A DNA stretch of 22,950 bases from Actinomycetes bacterium. Lineage in GTDB: Bacteria; Actinomycetota; Acidimicrobiia; Acidimicrobiales; SZUA-35. Where the stretch lies: NCBI GenBank assembly GCA_024227975.1, contig JAAETV010000098.1, positions 1 to 22,950 of the forward strand. Direction: 5' to 3'. Both the position numbers and the translations under genes were made by a program. Shown piece by piece: positions 1 through 7,899 of the stretch. Position 1 is the stretch's first letter. The number at the start of each line of letters is the position of its first letter. A model generated the notes under the pieces. The model worked only from the letters and a program-made list of their open reading frames with translations. It did no database searches and was not told the origin of the DNA.

Positions 1-200
1 CCGAGCAGGATCAGTCCAACCGTCGCAACCACGAGATCGAACAACCTGACCAGCAGACGAGCGGCCACAGGCGGCGCATCGTCGGGCCATACCCAGTCCT
101 GAGATGGTCTTTGTTGGACCACCAGGTGGGGTGCTGGGGTCAGCAGGCTGGGGGCAGGCAGGATGCCGACGACGCCAGGTGTTGGCGCAAGTCCCGGCAC
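1..200 (-). CDS. Probable bacterial sugar transferase (undecaprenyl-phosphate sugar phosphotransferase), N-terminal fragment
   Basis: An open minus-strand frame runs off the left edge. Near the edge it reads AARLLVRLFDLVVATVGLIL, which resembles the start of the bacterial sugar transferase domain: a basic residue, then F-D-L-x-x-A, then a hydrophobic membrane helix. This family (WcaJ/WbaP/PssY type) moves a sugar phosphate onto undecaprenyl phosphate and so starts lipid-linked polysaccharide subunits. That fits the locus downstream. Only the N-terminus is in the window, so no catalytic residue is visible. The start is uncertain: the frame stays open back to GTG codons at 281 and 341 (minus-strand first bases), and the chosen GTG at 200 lacks a clear ribosome site. 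The gene is divergent from the epimerase operon. The family call rests on about 20 residues plus context. Confidence 0.5.
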   Translation of the reverse strand, partial: MPGLAPTPGVVGILPAPSLLTPAPHLVVQQRPSQDWVWPDDAPPVAARLLVRLFDLVVATVGLILL

Positions 201-341
201 GAAGTCCGCTCGCCCCCCTGAGTGGCTCGACGAGCGCGGCCGGACACCGATCGCGAACGAGTCAGTGCTTCTACCAGTCACCAGCGCTGGGGGCGGTTCC
301 CCACCCTGCAAGAGGCGCGTATGTGCCCCGCCAACCTTCAC

Positions 342-729
342 TTATGTGTCGCCTTTCCGTCCGCCTAGATGCACCGTACAACGCACCGGGTCCGCTGGAG
401 CCGGGTCAATGTACCTGGGGCCAGCGATCGACCATGGTCCTCCGTGCCCCTCGCTGGCTACAGTTGGCAGGTCGTACGGGTTGAACAATCGACGTGATTG
501 ATCGACAGCCATGGGGCACGGGTGGCTGTAGCCTCCATTGAAGACCACGGTTCTGTATGCTGCTAGACGCTGATACCGGCAAATTCGTTCCAGGCTCATG
601 AGAGAGGCGACCCCCCATGGCAAGAGACAGGCGGCGGCGCCGCTCGAGGTACTGCGGTGTCCTTGTATGGCGTGGAGGCAGGATTGCTGCGCCGGTGGGT
701 AACTGACCGTGACGATTGGCCGCGCTCCG
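342..729. other. Divergent intergenic region without a supported gene
   Basis: This stretch separates the leftward sugar transferase from the rightward polysaccharide operon, so promoters for both directions should lie here. Open frames exist on both strands, but their translations are arginine- and serine-rich, resemble no family I know and lack convincing ribosome sites. The only structured element I see is a short inverted repeat, CAATC-N5-GATTG at 486-500. I found no convincing -35/-10 pair, tRNA or terminator. Confidence 0.5.
486..500. promoter_or_regulatory. Short inverted repeat, possible operator
   Basis: CAATC and GATTG form a perfect 5-base inverted repeat around GACGT, in the middle of the divergent intergenic region. 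Its position would suit a repressor or activator site serving both transcription units. Five-base arms occur by chance often, so this is only a weak candidate. Confidence 0.15.
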
Positions 730-846
730 ATGTCGCTAAAGCAGTACCTAGCGGCTGCCGTTGTTCTGACCGTGATCCTCGGAATCCCCATGACCGCAGC
801 CTCGACCCCGGGCCGCGCCGACCGCCGACCGGCACCACGCTCGTAG
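730..846 (+). CDS. Candidate small membrane or leader peptide (38 aa)
   Basis: The frame ATG to TAG encodes 38 residues: MSLKQY, then a hydrophobic stretch (LAAAVVLTVILGI), then a Thr/Ser/Pro/Arg-rich tail. It looks like a signal peptide or a single-pass membrane peptide. It ends three bases before the epimerase ATG at 850 and is in the same frame, so it could couple translation into the operon. Against this, there is no clear Shine-Dalgarno sequence ahead of the ATG and I recognise no homologue. It could equally be a chance open frame or the remnant of a lost secreted gene. Confidence 0.3.
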   Translation: MSLKQYLAAAVVLTVILGIPMTAASTPGRADRRPAPRS

Positions 847-849
847 CCC

Positions 850-1818
850 ATGTCTGTTGTTGAGCGTGTACTCGTGACGGGAGCGGCTGGCTTCATCGGC
901 GGTCATCTCTGTGAACAACTGGCCTCGCAAGGGCGCCACGTGGTCGGGGTCGACAATTTCGACAATTTCTACTCCCGCGACCAGAAGGAAGGGAATGTGC
1001 GCCGGCTCAGGGCGGCTGGGGCCATGTTCGAGGAGGCCGACATCCGGAACTTCGATCAGTTCTCTCCGTGTGTCGACACCGTCAGGCCGGACGCAGTTGT
1101 CCACCTCGCCGGTATTGGCGGGGTCAGGAACAGTCTCGAGTTTCCCCGCCGCTACATAGAGACCAACTTCATGGGGACCCAGAATGTCCTCGACGTCTGT
1201 CGCAATGCTGGGGTCGAGCAACTGGTCATCGCCTCGACATCATCGGTCTACGGGCACACGGCTCCGGTCCCATTCGTAGAGACCGACTCCTGTGCGGTCC
1301 CCCCTCATCCCTACGCCGCCTCCAAGCGATCGGCCGAACTCGTTGCCGGCACGTATTCGTCGCTGTACGACATGCAGATCACGGTCTTTCGCTTGTTCAC
1401 GGTCTATGGCCCCTTTGGCCGGCCGGACATGATGCCAAGACTGCTGCTGGACAGCGTCAGTCATGGCCGCGAGATCCCTCTCTTCGAGGGCGACCTGGCC
1501 CGCGACTGGACCTACATCGACGATGTCGTGGCCGGCCTCACGCTCGGTGTCGACACACCACTCGGCTTCGAGATAATCAACCTTGGCCGCGGTTCGCCTC
1601 AGCCGGTCCGCGAGTTCATCAACCAGCTTGAACAGGTCAGCGGGCGGTCGGCCAACCTGGTGTCAACGCCTTGCCCGGAGTCCGAGCTTCGGTGCACCTA
1701 TGCCAGCACAGACAAGCTCCAGAGGCTCCTCGCCTTCCAGCCGAGCACGTCAATTGCCGACGGCGTTGACGCCCTCTGGGATTGGTGGAACATGGTCGAG
1801 AGCGAGCGGGTAGCGTGA
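850..1818 (+). CDS. NAD-dependent nucleotide-sugar epimerase/dehydratase (UDP-glucuronate 4-epimerase-like)
   Basis: This 322-residue extended short-chain dehydrogenase starts with the NAD-binding glycine motif TGAAGFIGGHL (residues 10-20). It has the catalytic Ser/Thr segment STSSVYG near 129 and the YxxxK pair at Tyr155/Lys159. The substrate-side signatures RLFTVYGPFGRPDMM and RDWTYIDDVV are typical of UDP-glucuronate or UDP-galactose 4-epimerases and related dehydratases. It should act in the cytoplasm to supply an activated sugar for the glycosyltransferases downstream. Length is normal for the family. Its TGA overlaps the GTG start of the next gene (GTGA), which indicates translational coupling. 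The exact sugar specificity cannot be told from the motifs. The ATG lacks a strong ribosome site but sits just ahead of the Rossmann fold. Confidence 0.9.
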   Translation: MSVVERVLVTGAAGFIGGHLCEQLASQGRHVVGVDNFDNFYSRDQKEGNVRRLRAAGAMFEEADIRNFDQFSPCVDTVRPDAVVHLAGIGGVRNSLEFPRRYIETNFMGTQNVLDVCRNAGVEQLVIASTSSVYGHTAPVPFVETDSCAVPPHPYAASKRSAELVAGTYSSLYDMQITVFRLFTVYGPFGRPDMMPRLLLDSVSHGREIPLFEGDLARDWTYIDDVVAGLTLGVDTPLGFEIINLGRGSPQPVREFINQLEQVSGRSANLVSTPCPESELRCTYASTDKLQRLLAFQPSTSIADGVDALWDWWNMVESERVA

Positions 1819-3113
1819 GTTCGTCGGCTCCGACGCCGAGCCAGGCTGTTGGGCTCGAATCCGGGCTGCGGCGCCAAGGGGTCGAAGCCCTTGTCTGGCA
1901 ACCGGATCTAGACCCGGCAACAGAATCGGCCGTGGTGGCTTGGCTCAATGGGTGGCATTCTCCGGTGCGAGTGCTCCATGTCATCACCCGCTATCAGAAC
2001 GGCGGATCACAGCAACGCCTGCTTGATGCAGTCGACGCAGTCGAAAGGGCGGCATTGGTCGTTGTCGGTGCTGAGCTCGACCCGGACTCGATCAGCAGAG
2101 ACATGACGCCAGACACCCTCGTCCTGCAGGTGCCCGAGCTGGTCAGGCCAATCAGCCCCTCATCCGACCGGCGAGCCCTCCGGGCGCTGAAGGCGATCAT
2201 TTCCCTGGCGCGCCCCCACATCATCCATACCCACCAGTCGAAAGCTGCCGTCCTCACTCGCCTGCTGCTGATGGCCCGGCCTTCCTCGCCATACCGGCTC
2301 ATTCACTCCGCATCGATGCAGAACTATGGTCAAGGATTCGGCCGACTCGAGTCGTCGGTTCACTACCTCTCCGAGTTGGCCACGGCCTGGAAGGTCGATG
2401 CCGTTGCTGCCGTTGGCGAAGAGGTCGGCACCTCTGTCCGGCGCTCGGGTGTCGCCTCGAAGAAAATCGAGGTCGTGCGGTCCAGTCAGCCCCTCGCCGA
2501 ACTGAGGACGGTCGCTGGCCTCAGCAAGGAATCAGCCCGCAAACAGAGTGGCCTCGATCGCGACGAAGAGCGCTTGGTCGTCTGCTTCGCAGGATCACTC
2601 GATGAGCGCAAGGGGGCAAACGAGCTCGTCGATCTCGGTGCTCGCATCGCCCGTAGCCACCCGAGAGAGGTGCTGTTGCTGGTGGCCGGCGAAGGGCCGT
2701 TGCGTCCGCTCATCGAGGATCAGGCTCGGGCTGAGTCAAGCCTGGAGGTCCGCATCCTTGGCCATCGTGGCGACGTTCCCGTGCTGATGCGGGCCTCCGA
2801 TGTCGTCGTGCTCCCGAGCCGCGCCGAGGGTCTGCCCCAGGTGTTGTTCCAGGCCGCCCTCGTCGGTACTCCCTACGCCACCTTCCCCGTCGCAGGAGCA
2901 AACGAGATCCAGAGAATCGGGGGCTTCGGAACCGTGGTCGATGAGTTCGACCTCGACCTGTTGGCCAGAGCTGTTGTCGACCTCGACGGTGTTGCAGCTC
3001 TTCCTTTGGCCGAGCAGGTGACCGCCCCCTGGAATGCCAGTGCCGTTCAGGCCAGGTACCAAGCGATCTACGCCAGGTTGAGAGGATGTTCGGGAGTACC
3101 GGCGCCCAGTTAG
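1815..3113 (+). CDS. Glycosyltransferase family 4-like protein
   Basis: The 432-residue product has a two-Rossmann GT-B layout. An N-terminal tail of about 45 residues precedes VRVLHVITRYQNGGSQQRL, the glycine-rich acceptor-side loop of GT4 enzymes. The C-terminal half has VVCFAGSLDERKGANEL, LLVAGEGPLRPLIE and VVLPSRAEGLPQVLFQAALVG, which form the nucleotide-sugar site. The usual E-x7-E pair reads E-x7-Q here, so the second glutamate is replaced. I chose the GTG at 1815 because it forms a GTGA overlap with the epimerase stop; a TTG at 1782 is also in frame. The enzyme probably adds one sugar to the lipid-linked repeat unit at the inner face of the membrane. Donor and linkage are unknown. Confidence 0.88.
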   Translation: MSSSAPTPSQAVGLESGLRRQGVEALVWQPDLDPATESAVVAWLNGWHSPVRVLHVITRYQNGGSQQRLLDAVDAVERAALVVVGAELDPDSISRDMTPDTLVLQVPELVRPISPSSDRRALRALKAIISLARPHIIHTHQSKAAVLTRLLLMARPSSPYRLIHSASMQNYGQGFGRLESSVHYLSELATAWKVDAVAAVGEEVGTSVRRSGVASKKIEVVRSSQPLAELRTVAGLSKESARKQSGLDRDEERLVVCFAGSLDERKGANELVDLGARIARSHPREVLLLVAGEGPLRPLIEDQARAESSLEVRILGHRGDVPVLMRASDVVVLPSRAEGLPQVLFQAALVGTPYATFPVAGANEIQRIGGFGTVVDEFDLDLLARAVVDLDGVAALPLAEQVTAPWNASAVQARYQAIYARLRGCSGVPAPS

Positions 3114-3121
3114 GGGCTTCG

Positions 3122-3913
3122 ATGCGTCGTAGCGGACGCAGACTCGGCATCTCAGCTTCCGTGCAGAGCGCCAGGGTCGGGTGGGCTGGCCTCATGGGAA
3201 AGCTCGTTGACCGCGGTTGCTTTCCATCGTTCGTCGGACTCGGGGCCCAGCGCTGTGGGACGACCTGGTGGTTCAGCCAGATCATGCTGCTACCAGATGT
3301 GTCCCCTCCCGTGAGCGGGCTGAAGGAGCTCCACGTGCTCGACCGCCCGGCCGACTCCAACGATGAGTCCCGGTTGCTCGATCTATACCAAGCCCAATTT
3401 GATTCTGGGAGTCGAATCAATGGTGAATGGACACCCTCATATCTCTCCAATCCCTATGCCATCGATCGCCTGACCCTGCTGCCGGCCGAGACCCGCTTCC
3501 TGGTTCTGCTACGTGATCCAAGGCATCGCATATCATCTGCTATCGACTATCAACGAACCCGGCACGGCCAGCTATCGCAAGGGGAACTGCAGTCGCTCGT
3601 CTGGCGGTCCCTCTACGGCTCATGCCTGCGCAGCGTGTTGTCCGCCATTGACCAGGAGCGGATACTGGTCCAGACACTCGAAACGTGCGTCAGGCAGCCG
3701 ACCGCTGAGTTGACACGGGTTGCCAATCACCTCGGGATCGAGTGGCCTGTCGACGGGGTTCCTATCTCGACCCAGCCCACAAATGAAGGTCCTCCAACCA
3801 CGGGATCCCACGACTGGATCGCCGAGCAATGGTCCGAACTGTTGGAAGAGGACGCTCGGTTGCTGGCACGGCTTGGATACGAGGACATCGTCGAGGCCTG
3901 GCATGCAGCCTGA
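3122..3913 (+). CDS. Sulfotransferase domain protein (first of the locus)
   Basis: The product carries the two PAPS-binding signatures of sulfotransferases. The 5'-phosphosulfate loop is FVGLGAQRCGTTWW at residues 37-50, and the 3'-phosphate segment is LVLLRDPRHRISSAIDY with Arg131-Asp132-Pro133. The family transfers sulfate from PAPS to a hydroxyl or amine, and in this setting a sugar of the nascent polysaccharide is the likely acceptor. I chose ATG 3122 because AGGGG (3112-3116) lies five bases ahead of it. The ATG at 3086, inside the previous gene, gives 275 residues but has AGAGG directly abutting it, too close to work well. Length (263 aa) is normal for a short bacterial sulfotransferase. 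The end overlaps the next gene by 11 bases. Confidence 0.85.
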   Translation: MRRSGRRLGISASVQSARVGWAGLMGKLVDRGCFPSFVGLGAQRCGTTWWFSQIMLLPDVSPPVSGLKELHVLDRPADSNDESRLLDLYQAQFDSGSRINGEWTPSYLSNPYAIDRLTLLPAETRFLVLLRDPRHRISSAIDYQRTRHGQLSQGELQSLVWRSLYGSCLRSVLSAIDQERILVQTLETCVRQPTAELTRVANHLGIEWPVDGVPISTQPTNEGPPTTGSHDWIAEQWSELLEEDARLLARLGYEDIVEAWHAA

Positions 3914-4697
3914 GCCAACCTATGTCTATGTGGTCGGCGAGAGTCGATCGGGGAGCACCGTCGTCGGTCGGATCCTGGCCCAGTCCAATGATGGCGTGAT
4001 GTTGGGTGAAGTCGCTCGGCTGCCCGAGCTCGCCACCGATCACCAAGCGAGCTGTACATGTGGCGCTGGGGTCGGGTCATGCCCCGAATGGAGCAAGGCT
4101 CTCGACTACCTGGACGGACAGCCGATCAGGCCGGCCAAGCGATCTGGTGAGTACTCGCCGGCCCGAGCCCTGGTTCAATCCGTGCTTCTCGTCCTTGGTT
4201 TCCGGACCAGAAGTGCCCGTGCCCGCGCCCGTCGCCACCATGGCGTCCTCGAGCTGATGGCCCACCGCGGTGGCATCTCGTCCTACCTCGTCGACACGAG
4301 CAAAAAGCCGGATCTGGCCGTCACCCTGGTCCGCTGCACCCAGGCCAACGTCAAGATCGTTCGCGTCCGTCGCCACGGGGCTGGCATCGTCGCTTCGGTC
4401 GTCCGCCGCGGCAACGCCACATTGCCAAGGGCGCTCTTCCGCTTGCTATTGGCTCGAGCACGAATCGCCGTACTTCTATGGTGGATACCGGCCAATCGCC
4501 TCCATACCGTCTGGTACGAGGACGTGATCGAGCAAGCCGCGACCCAAGGCGTCACGGTTACGGCCGGCGATCACGAGCTCGGTGGTACCGACCATGTGTC
4601 GACCGACTTCACGGTCGACAGGCGATACGAGACCGAGTTGCCGGCATGGCTGGTTCCGGTCGTCGGCCGGGTGGCAGGCCGAAGGAGATCAGCTTGA
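3903..4697 (+). CDS. Sulfotransferase-like protein (second of the locus)
   Basis: The 264-residue product begins YVYVVGESRSGSTVVGRIL (residues 7-25), a P-loop-like PAPS 5'-phosphosulfate motif. It is followed by a cysteine-rich stretch, CTCGAGVGSCPEW, of a kind common in the Sulfotransfer_3 group. The later segment VKIVRVRRHGAGIVASVVRR sits where the family normally has R-D-P/G-R-x3-S. The acidic residue is missing here, so the 3'-phosphate site looks modified. The ATG at 3903 is supported by GAGG at 3893-3896 with six-base spacing. The gene overlaps its neighbours at both ends (11 and 4 bases). It is probably a polysaccharide or glycolipid sulfotransferase, though reduced or altered activity is possible. 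Confidence 0.75.
   Translation: MQPEPTYVYVVGESRSGSTVVGRILAQSNDGVMLGEVARLPELATDHQASCTCGAGVGSCPEWSKALDYLDGQPIRPAKRSGEYSPARALVQSVLLVLGFRTRSARARARRHHGVLELMAHRGGISSYLVDTSKKPDLAVTLVRCTQANVKIVRVRRHGAGIVASVVRRGNATLPRALFRLLLARARIAVLLWWIPANRLHTVWYEDVIEQAATQGVTVTAGDHELGGTDHVSTDFTVDRRYETELPAWLVPVVGRVAGRRRSA
4682..4687 (+). promoter_or_regulatory. Ribosome binding site that fixes a TTG start
   Basis: AAGGAG lies six bases ahead of the TTG at 4694, inside the end of the preceding sulfotransferase gene. That TTG overlaps the upstream TGA as TTGA. The alternative start at 4478 would place about 70 unrelated residues ahead of the glycosyltransferase fold. Confidence 0.7.
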
Positions 4698-5686
4698 TCC
4701 TCCATGTAATTGGCCGTCTCGCTCCGTATTCGGTGCCGCTGCAGGTCGCATCGGCCATGAGTGATGCTGGCATCGATGTTCGAGTTGCTGGCCGGCACCG
4801 GCCGGAAGACGCCAATCCGCTGGCTATTGGCTTCACCCGAGCCATGCTCGGGATTGTCAAGGGTCAGTTCCGAGCCGTGCACTGTCATCACGGGCGCCAG
4901 GCCCTGCCCCTGGCTCTGCTGGCTCGGGCCAGGGGCCTTCCGGTCGTTGCGACCCAGCATTCCCTGCTCTCCACCGGCCTGACCTGGGCAAAGGTGTCTG
5001 CCATGGCACGCTTGTCGTTGTCGACGTCGATCGTCTGCAACTCGCAGGCGACGATGGACTCTCTGCCCGACCGCTACCATCGACGGTGCCGGGTCGTGTA
5101 CAACGCCGTCGATCTGATACCCGGGAGTCATGAGGCGGGCCCATCCCGTGATGTGGACATCGTCTATGTCGGCCGCCTGGAACCGATCAAGCAGCTACAT
5201 CGTTTGCTCGATGTGGTCGGTCACGTTGTCGAGGCGCTGGGCACGGTTCGGGTCGTCATTGCCGGCGATGGCTCGCAAGCGGCGGAGCTCCTCCAGCGGG
5301 TAGACGACGAGCTGAGCGGCGTCGTCTGTCTGGCCGGTACGCTTGATCGGTCGGGTGTGCACGAGTTGCTGGCCAGGTCCAGGATGTTCGTATCAATGTC
5401 GAGTAGTGAAGGTTTCGGCAACGCCGTGGTCGAAGCAATGTCGGCCGGCTGCGCCGTGAGGGTGCTCGACGTCGGAGCGATGGCCGAGGTCGTGCCCCCC
5501 CAGTCCCTGCTGGATGCCGACTCCAGCTCGGGTGAGGTGGCGAAGTCGATAGTTGCCGCCCTCCAACAACCCGGAGGGGTCACCGACGAGGGCAGCACAA
5601 ACCGGTCCTCCGCCTCGAGCTTCTCGATAGAACGGCATCTAGCAAGACTGGCGTCGGTCTACGGCCATGACCTCATCGACGGCTGA
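4694..5686 (+). CDS. Glycosyltransferase family 4-like protein
   Basis: This 330-residue GT-B enzyme starts directly with its first beta strand, ILHVIGRLAPYSVPLQ. It contains VHCHHGRQALPLALLARARG and VVYNAVDL in the linker. The donor-site signatures are DIVYVGRLEPIKQLHRLLD, VRVVIAGDGS and SSSEGFGNAVVEAMSAG, which holds an intact E-x7-E pair. It should transfer a sugar from a nucleotide donor to the growing lipid-linked oligosaccharide in the cytoplasm. The TTG start is supported by a well-spaced AAGGAG and the TTGA overlap with the gene before. The end overlaps the next gene by 20 bases. The N-terminal acceptor domain is short for the family, but both halves are complete. Confidence 0.88.
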   Translation: MILHVIGRLAPYSVPLQVASAMSDAGIDVRVAGRHRPEDANPLAIGFTRAMLGIVKGQFRAVHCHHGRQALPLALLARARGLPVVATQHSLLSTGLTWAKVSAMARLSLSTSIVCNSQATMDSLPDRYHRRCRVVYNAVDLIPGSHEAGPSRDVDIVYVGRLEPIKQLHRLLDVVGHVVEALGTVRVVIAGDGSQAAELLQRVDDELSGVVCLAGTLDRSGVHELLARSRMFVSMSSSEGFGNAVVEAMSAGCAVRVLDVGAMAEVVPPQSLLDADSSSGEVAKSIVAALQQPGGVTDEGSTNRSSASSFSIERHLARLASVYGHDLIDG

Positions 5687-6917
5687 GCTCGGCCGAGCGC
5701 CCTTCACCCTGAGGGGCAAGTTACTCTTCGCCCTCCTGCTCACCTCCTTCGCCACCCGTGTTGCTTCTGAGGTGCTCGTGCTCGACCTCCCGTTGGAAGA
5801 CTTGGCCAACTATGTGATGGCCGGTCTAGCGGCCACCGCTATCGGGCACGTAGCGATGTCCAACTCGACGCTGAAGCTCCTCGATCTCCACCCAATCCGA
5901 CATCAGTTGCCGCTGATTTCACTTCTCGGCATCATGGCCGCCCAGCTCCTCTCGAGTGCGGTGTTCAATCGCCAAGGCCTCCCCGCGGCCGCGTTCGATC
6001 TTCTCGTGTTGCTCGCCGTCATCGCCGTCGTCTCCACCATCGACGATGCAACCGATGTCTACCGTCCGATGTTCATCGGGGTTGGGCTGGCGCAATTGAC
6101 GATCTGGGCCTTGTTCCTCCAAGGATTCAGCCTGCAGACAGCAAATGGTCGGCTGGCCGGCCCATTCACCCACCCAACCGGGTTGGCCCAGCTTGGCTTC
6201 GTAGGCCTGTGCCTTCGCGTCCTGTATCCGACCGCCGATCGGGGAGAGGCCGGCAATGTCAGCCGAGTCCTCGACGCGGCCCTGATCTTCAGCTCAGTGT
6301 TGCTGATCGTCGCCTCTTCCTCACGGGCCTACCTGTTGGCGGCTCTCGTGCTAACGGTCGCTGACGTCATTCGGCGGGGTAAGAGCATCAGGGTGATCCG
6401 CATCAGCTTGGCTGTGTTCATGGTCGGCACCCTTGCTCTATCAGTCGGACCGGTGGCGGCGCGCCTGGAAACGTTGGATGTGACGAACTCCGACACTCGT
6501 CAAGCCTTGTGGTCGGTGGCGGTGCCCTCGGCGCTGCGGAATCTACCAGAGGGTGTTGGGTACCGGATGTCAGGGGCAGTGCTTCAGCGGAACCTGGTGG
6601 TGGCCGAGATTCCTGATCATCTGGAGTCGGTTCACAACCTGTTCATCCAGGCCACTCTGGAGCTCGGGCTGGTTGGGATGATCTGCTACTTCGGATGGCT
6701 GGTCTTGCCTCTCCTGTCTCGCTGGTCAGCAGAAGCGGTCGTGATCGGGGGGTTGGTGGTTACTCAGCTCCTCAGCTCGTCGCTGAGCATCCCCGGCAGC
6801 CCAATACGGGTCCTGGCTGCTGTGGCCACGGTGGTCGCGGTCCGGCGCGTAGCCGGAACAATGGGTGATCACGCCGACGGCTTGCTGAAGGTCGCTGACG
6901 AGCAGGACGCACGGTGA
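5667..6917 (+). CDS. O-antigen polymerase/ligase-like membrane protein (Wzy-type)
   Basis: The 416-residue product is very hydrophobic, with roughly ten membrane segments by eye. A large extracytoplasmic loop lies between about residues 260 and 320. Two features match the O-antigen ligase/polymerase family: the SSSRAYLLAALV segment with its conserved arginine, and SVHNLFIQATLELGLVGM, in which H-N-x-F is followed by a glycine-rich membrane helix. Family members join lipid-linked repeat units into chains at the outer face of the membrane, the step expected between the glycosyltransferases and the chain-length regulator of this operon. The ATG has no clear ribosome site and lies 20 bases inside the preceding gene, so coupled translation is likely. 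Polymerase versus ligase cannot be separated by sequence alone. Confidence 0.78.
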   Translation: MTSSTAELGRAPFTLRGKLLFALLLTSFATRVASEVLVLDLPLEDLANYVMAGLAATAIGHVAMSNSTLKLLDLHPIRHQLPLISLLGIMAAQLLSSAVFNRQGLPAAAFDLLVLLAVIAVVSTIDDATDVYRPMFIGVGLAQLTIWALFLQGFSLQTANGRLAGPFTHPTGLAQLGFVGLCLRVLYPTADRGEAGNVSRVLDAALIFSSVLLIVASSSRAYLLAALVLTVADVIRRGKSIRVIRISLAVFMVGTLALSVGPVAARLETLDVTNSDTRQALWSVAVPSALRNLPEGVGYRMSGAVLQRNLVVAEIPDHLESVHNLFIQATLELGLVGMICYFGWLVLPLLSRWSAEAVVIGGLVVTQLLSSSLSIPGSPIRVLAAVATVVAVRRVAGTMGDHADGLLKVADEQDAR

Positions 6918-7897
6918 GCTTCGTATTCATTGGCGGCTGTGAGCGGTCTGGGACGACATTGCTCGGCGCTGAGATGCACAGGGCTGGCGTCGGCCTCGCT
7001 CTTCCCGAGGCGGTGTTCCTGGTCAAGGCACTCGTCCACTCCTCGGGAGTCAGTTCCTTCGTCGATGCCATCGAGCGTGATTGGCGCCTGACTACATGGC
7101 CGACCCCGTCCGAGAGAATCGCTACTGCCCTTGACCAAGCGAGGAGTGAGCCAACCATTGCATCAGCTTTTCGCTCATTCGCCATCTGTGCTCTCGGCCA
7201 CAGAGACACGGGCCAGCCTCTCATCGACAGCACACCGTGGTCGCTCCGCTACGCCGGTTTGATCAAAGAAGCGTTCCCCGATGCCCGTTTCGTGCACATC
7301 GTGCGCGACGGGCGAGCGGTGCTGGCCAGTGTGCGACGTCTCGACTGGGGACCGTCGACACCACTCGCCGCCTCGACCTGGTGGGAGTCGGCCCTGGTTC
7401 CCGGACTCTTGGCCGACGCGGCCAACGAATGCGTGACCACCCGCTATGAGGACCTGGTGATCGATCCGGATGCTGTCGTCGCCCGGATAGCGGAGGGAAT
7501 CGGTCTAGCTCGGAGCGGGGGCTGGAGCGTCCAAGGGACCGAGAGCGAGACCAATGGGCCCGCCAACATCGCCGTCGGCTCGTATACCGAGAGCCAGCAC
7601 GCCTTGCTGGCAGAGCGACCGGTTCGATCGCGTATCTCGGCCTGGAAGGAAGAGCTGTCAGCCCGTGACATCAGTCTGTTCGAGGCTCGATCCGGCCAGA
7701 CGCTCGGGTGGCTCGGCTACGAGCTCATCACCTCGCCGCGCCCGATCTCGGGTGCGGATCGGCTCGAGGACGAGGTCAAGGCGTTCGCGGTGGCAACCTT
7801 GGGCGGTAGCGCTCGGAGGGCGGTCCGTCGGGCCGCACACGCTCGTCGCTCTCGTCGCTTTGGTCGGGGCAGAGGGCTATCGGAGTCCGAGCTCTAG
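6914..7897 (+). CDS. Sulfotransferase family protein (third of the locus)
   Basis: The 327-residue product has a clear PAPS 5'-phosphosulfate loop, FIGGCERSGTTLLG (residues 5-18), and a full 3'-phosphate signature, FVHIVRDGRAVLASVRR, with Arg131-Asp132-Gly133. RYEDLV follows, as in bacterial Sulfotransfer_1/3 proteins. The C-terminal tail is rich in arginine and serine (RRAVRRAAHARRSRR), which could contact an anionic glycan or membrane. The GTG start overlaps the polymerase stop as GTGA. Of the four sulfotransferase-like genes here, this one and the one at 3122 have the most canonical PAPS motifs. The acceptor is unknown; the exopolysaccharide repeat unit is the simplest choice given the operon. 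Confidence 0.87.
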   Translation: MSFVFIGGCERSGTTLLGAEMHRAGVGLALPEAVFLVKALVHSSGVSSFVDAIERDWRLTTWPTPSERIATALDQARSEPTIASAFRSFAICALGHRDTGQPLIDSTPWSLRYAGLIKEAFPDARFVHIVRDGRAVLASVRRLDWGPSTPLAASTWWESALVPGLLADAANECVTTRYEDLVIDPDAVVARIAEGIGLARSGGWSVQGTESETNGPANIAVGSYTESQHALLAERPVRSRISAWKEELSARDISLFEARSGQTLGWLGYELITSPRPISGADRLEDEVKAFAVATLGGSARRAVRRAAHARRSRRFGRGRGLSESEL

Positions 7898-7899
7898 CC

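Noticed and set aside
481..566. A sigma-70-type promoter (TTGAAC at 481 or TTGAAG at 538) ahead of the polysaccharide operon
   Set aside because: No acceptable -10 element is found at 16-18 base spacing from either candidate.
342..896. A 184-codon minus-strand open frame in the divergent region
   Set aside because: Its translation resembles no family, it overlaps the start of the epimerase, and it lacks a convincing ribosome site.
1811..1876. A tRNA-like stretch (GGCTCGAATCC followed by GCGCCA) at the start of the first glycosyltransferase gene
   Set aside because: The supposed T stem does not pair beyond two bases and no matching acceptor or anticodon arm is found upstream. The segment is read through by a good coding frame.
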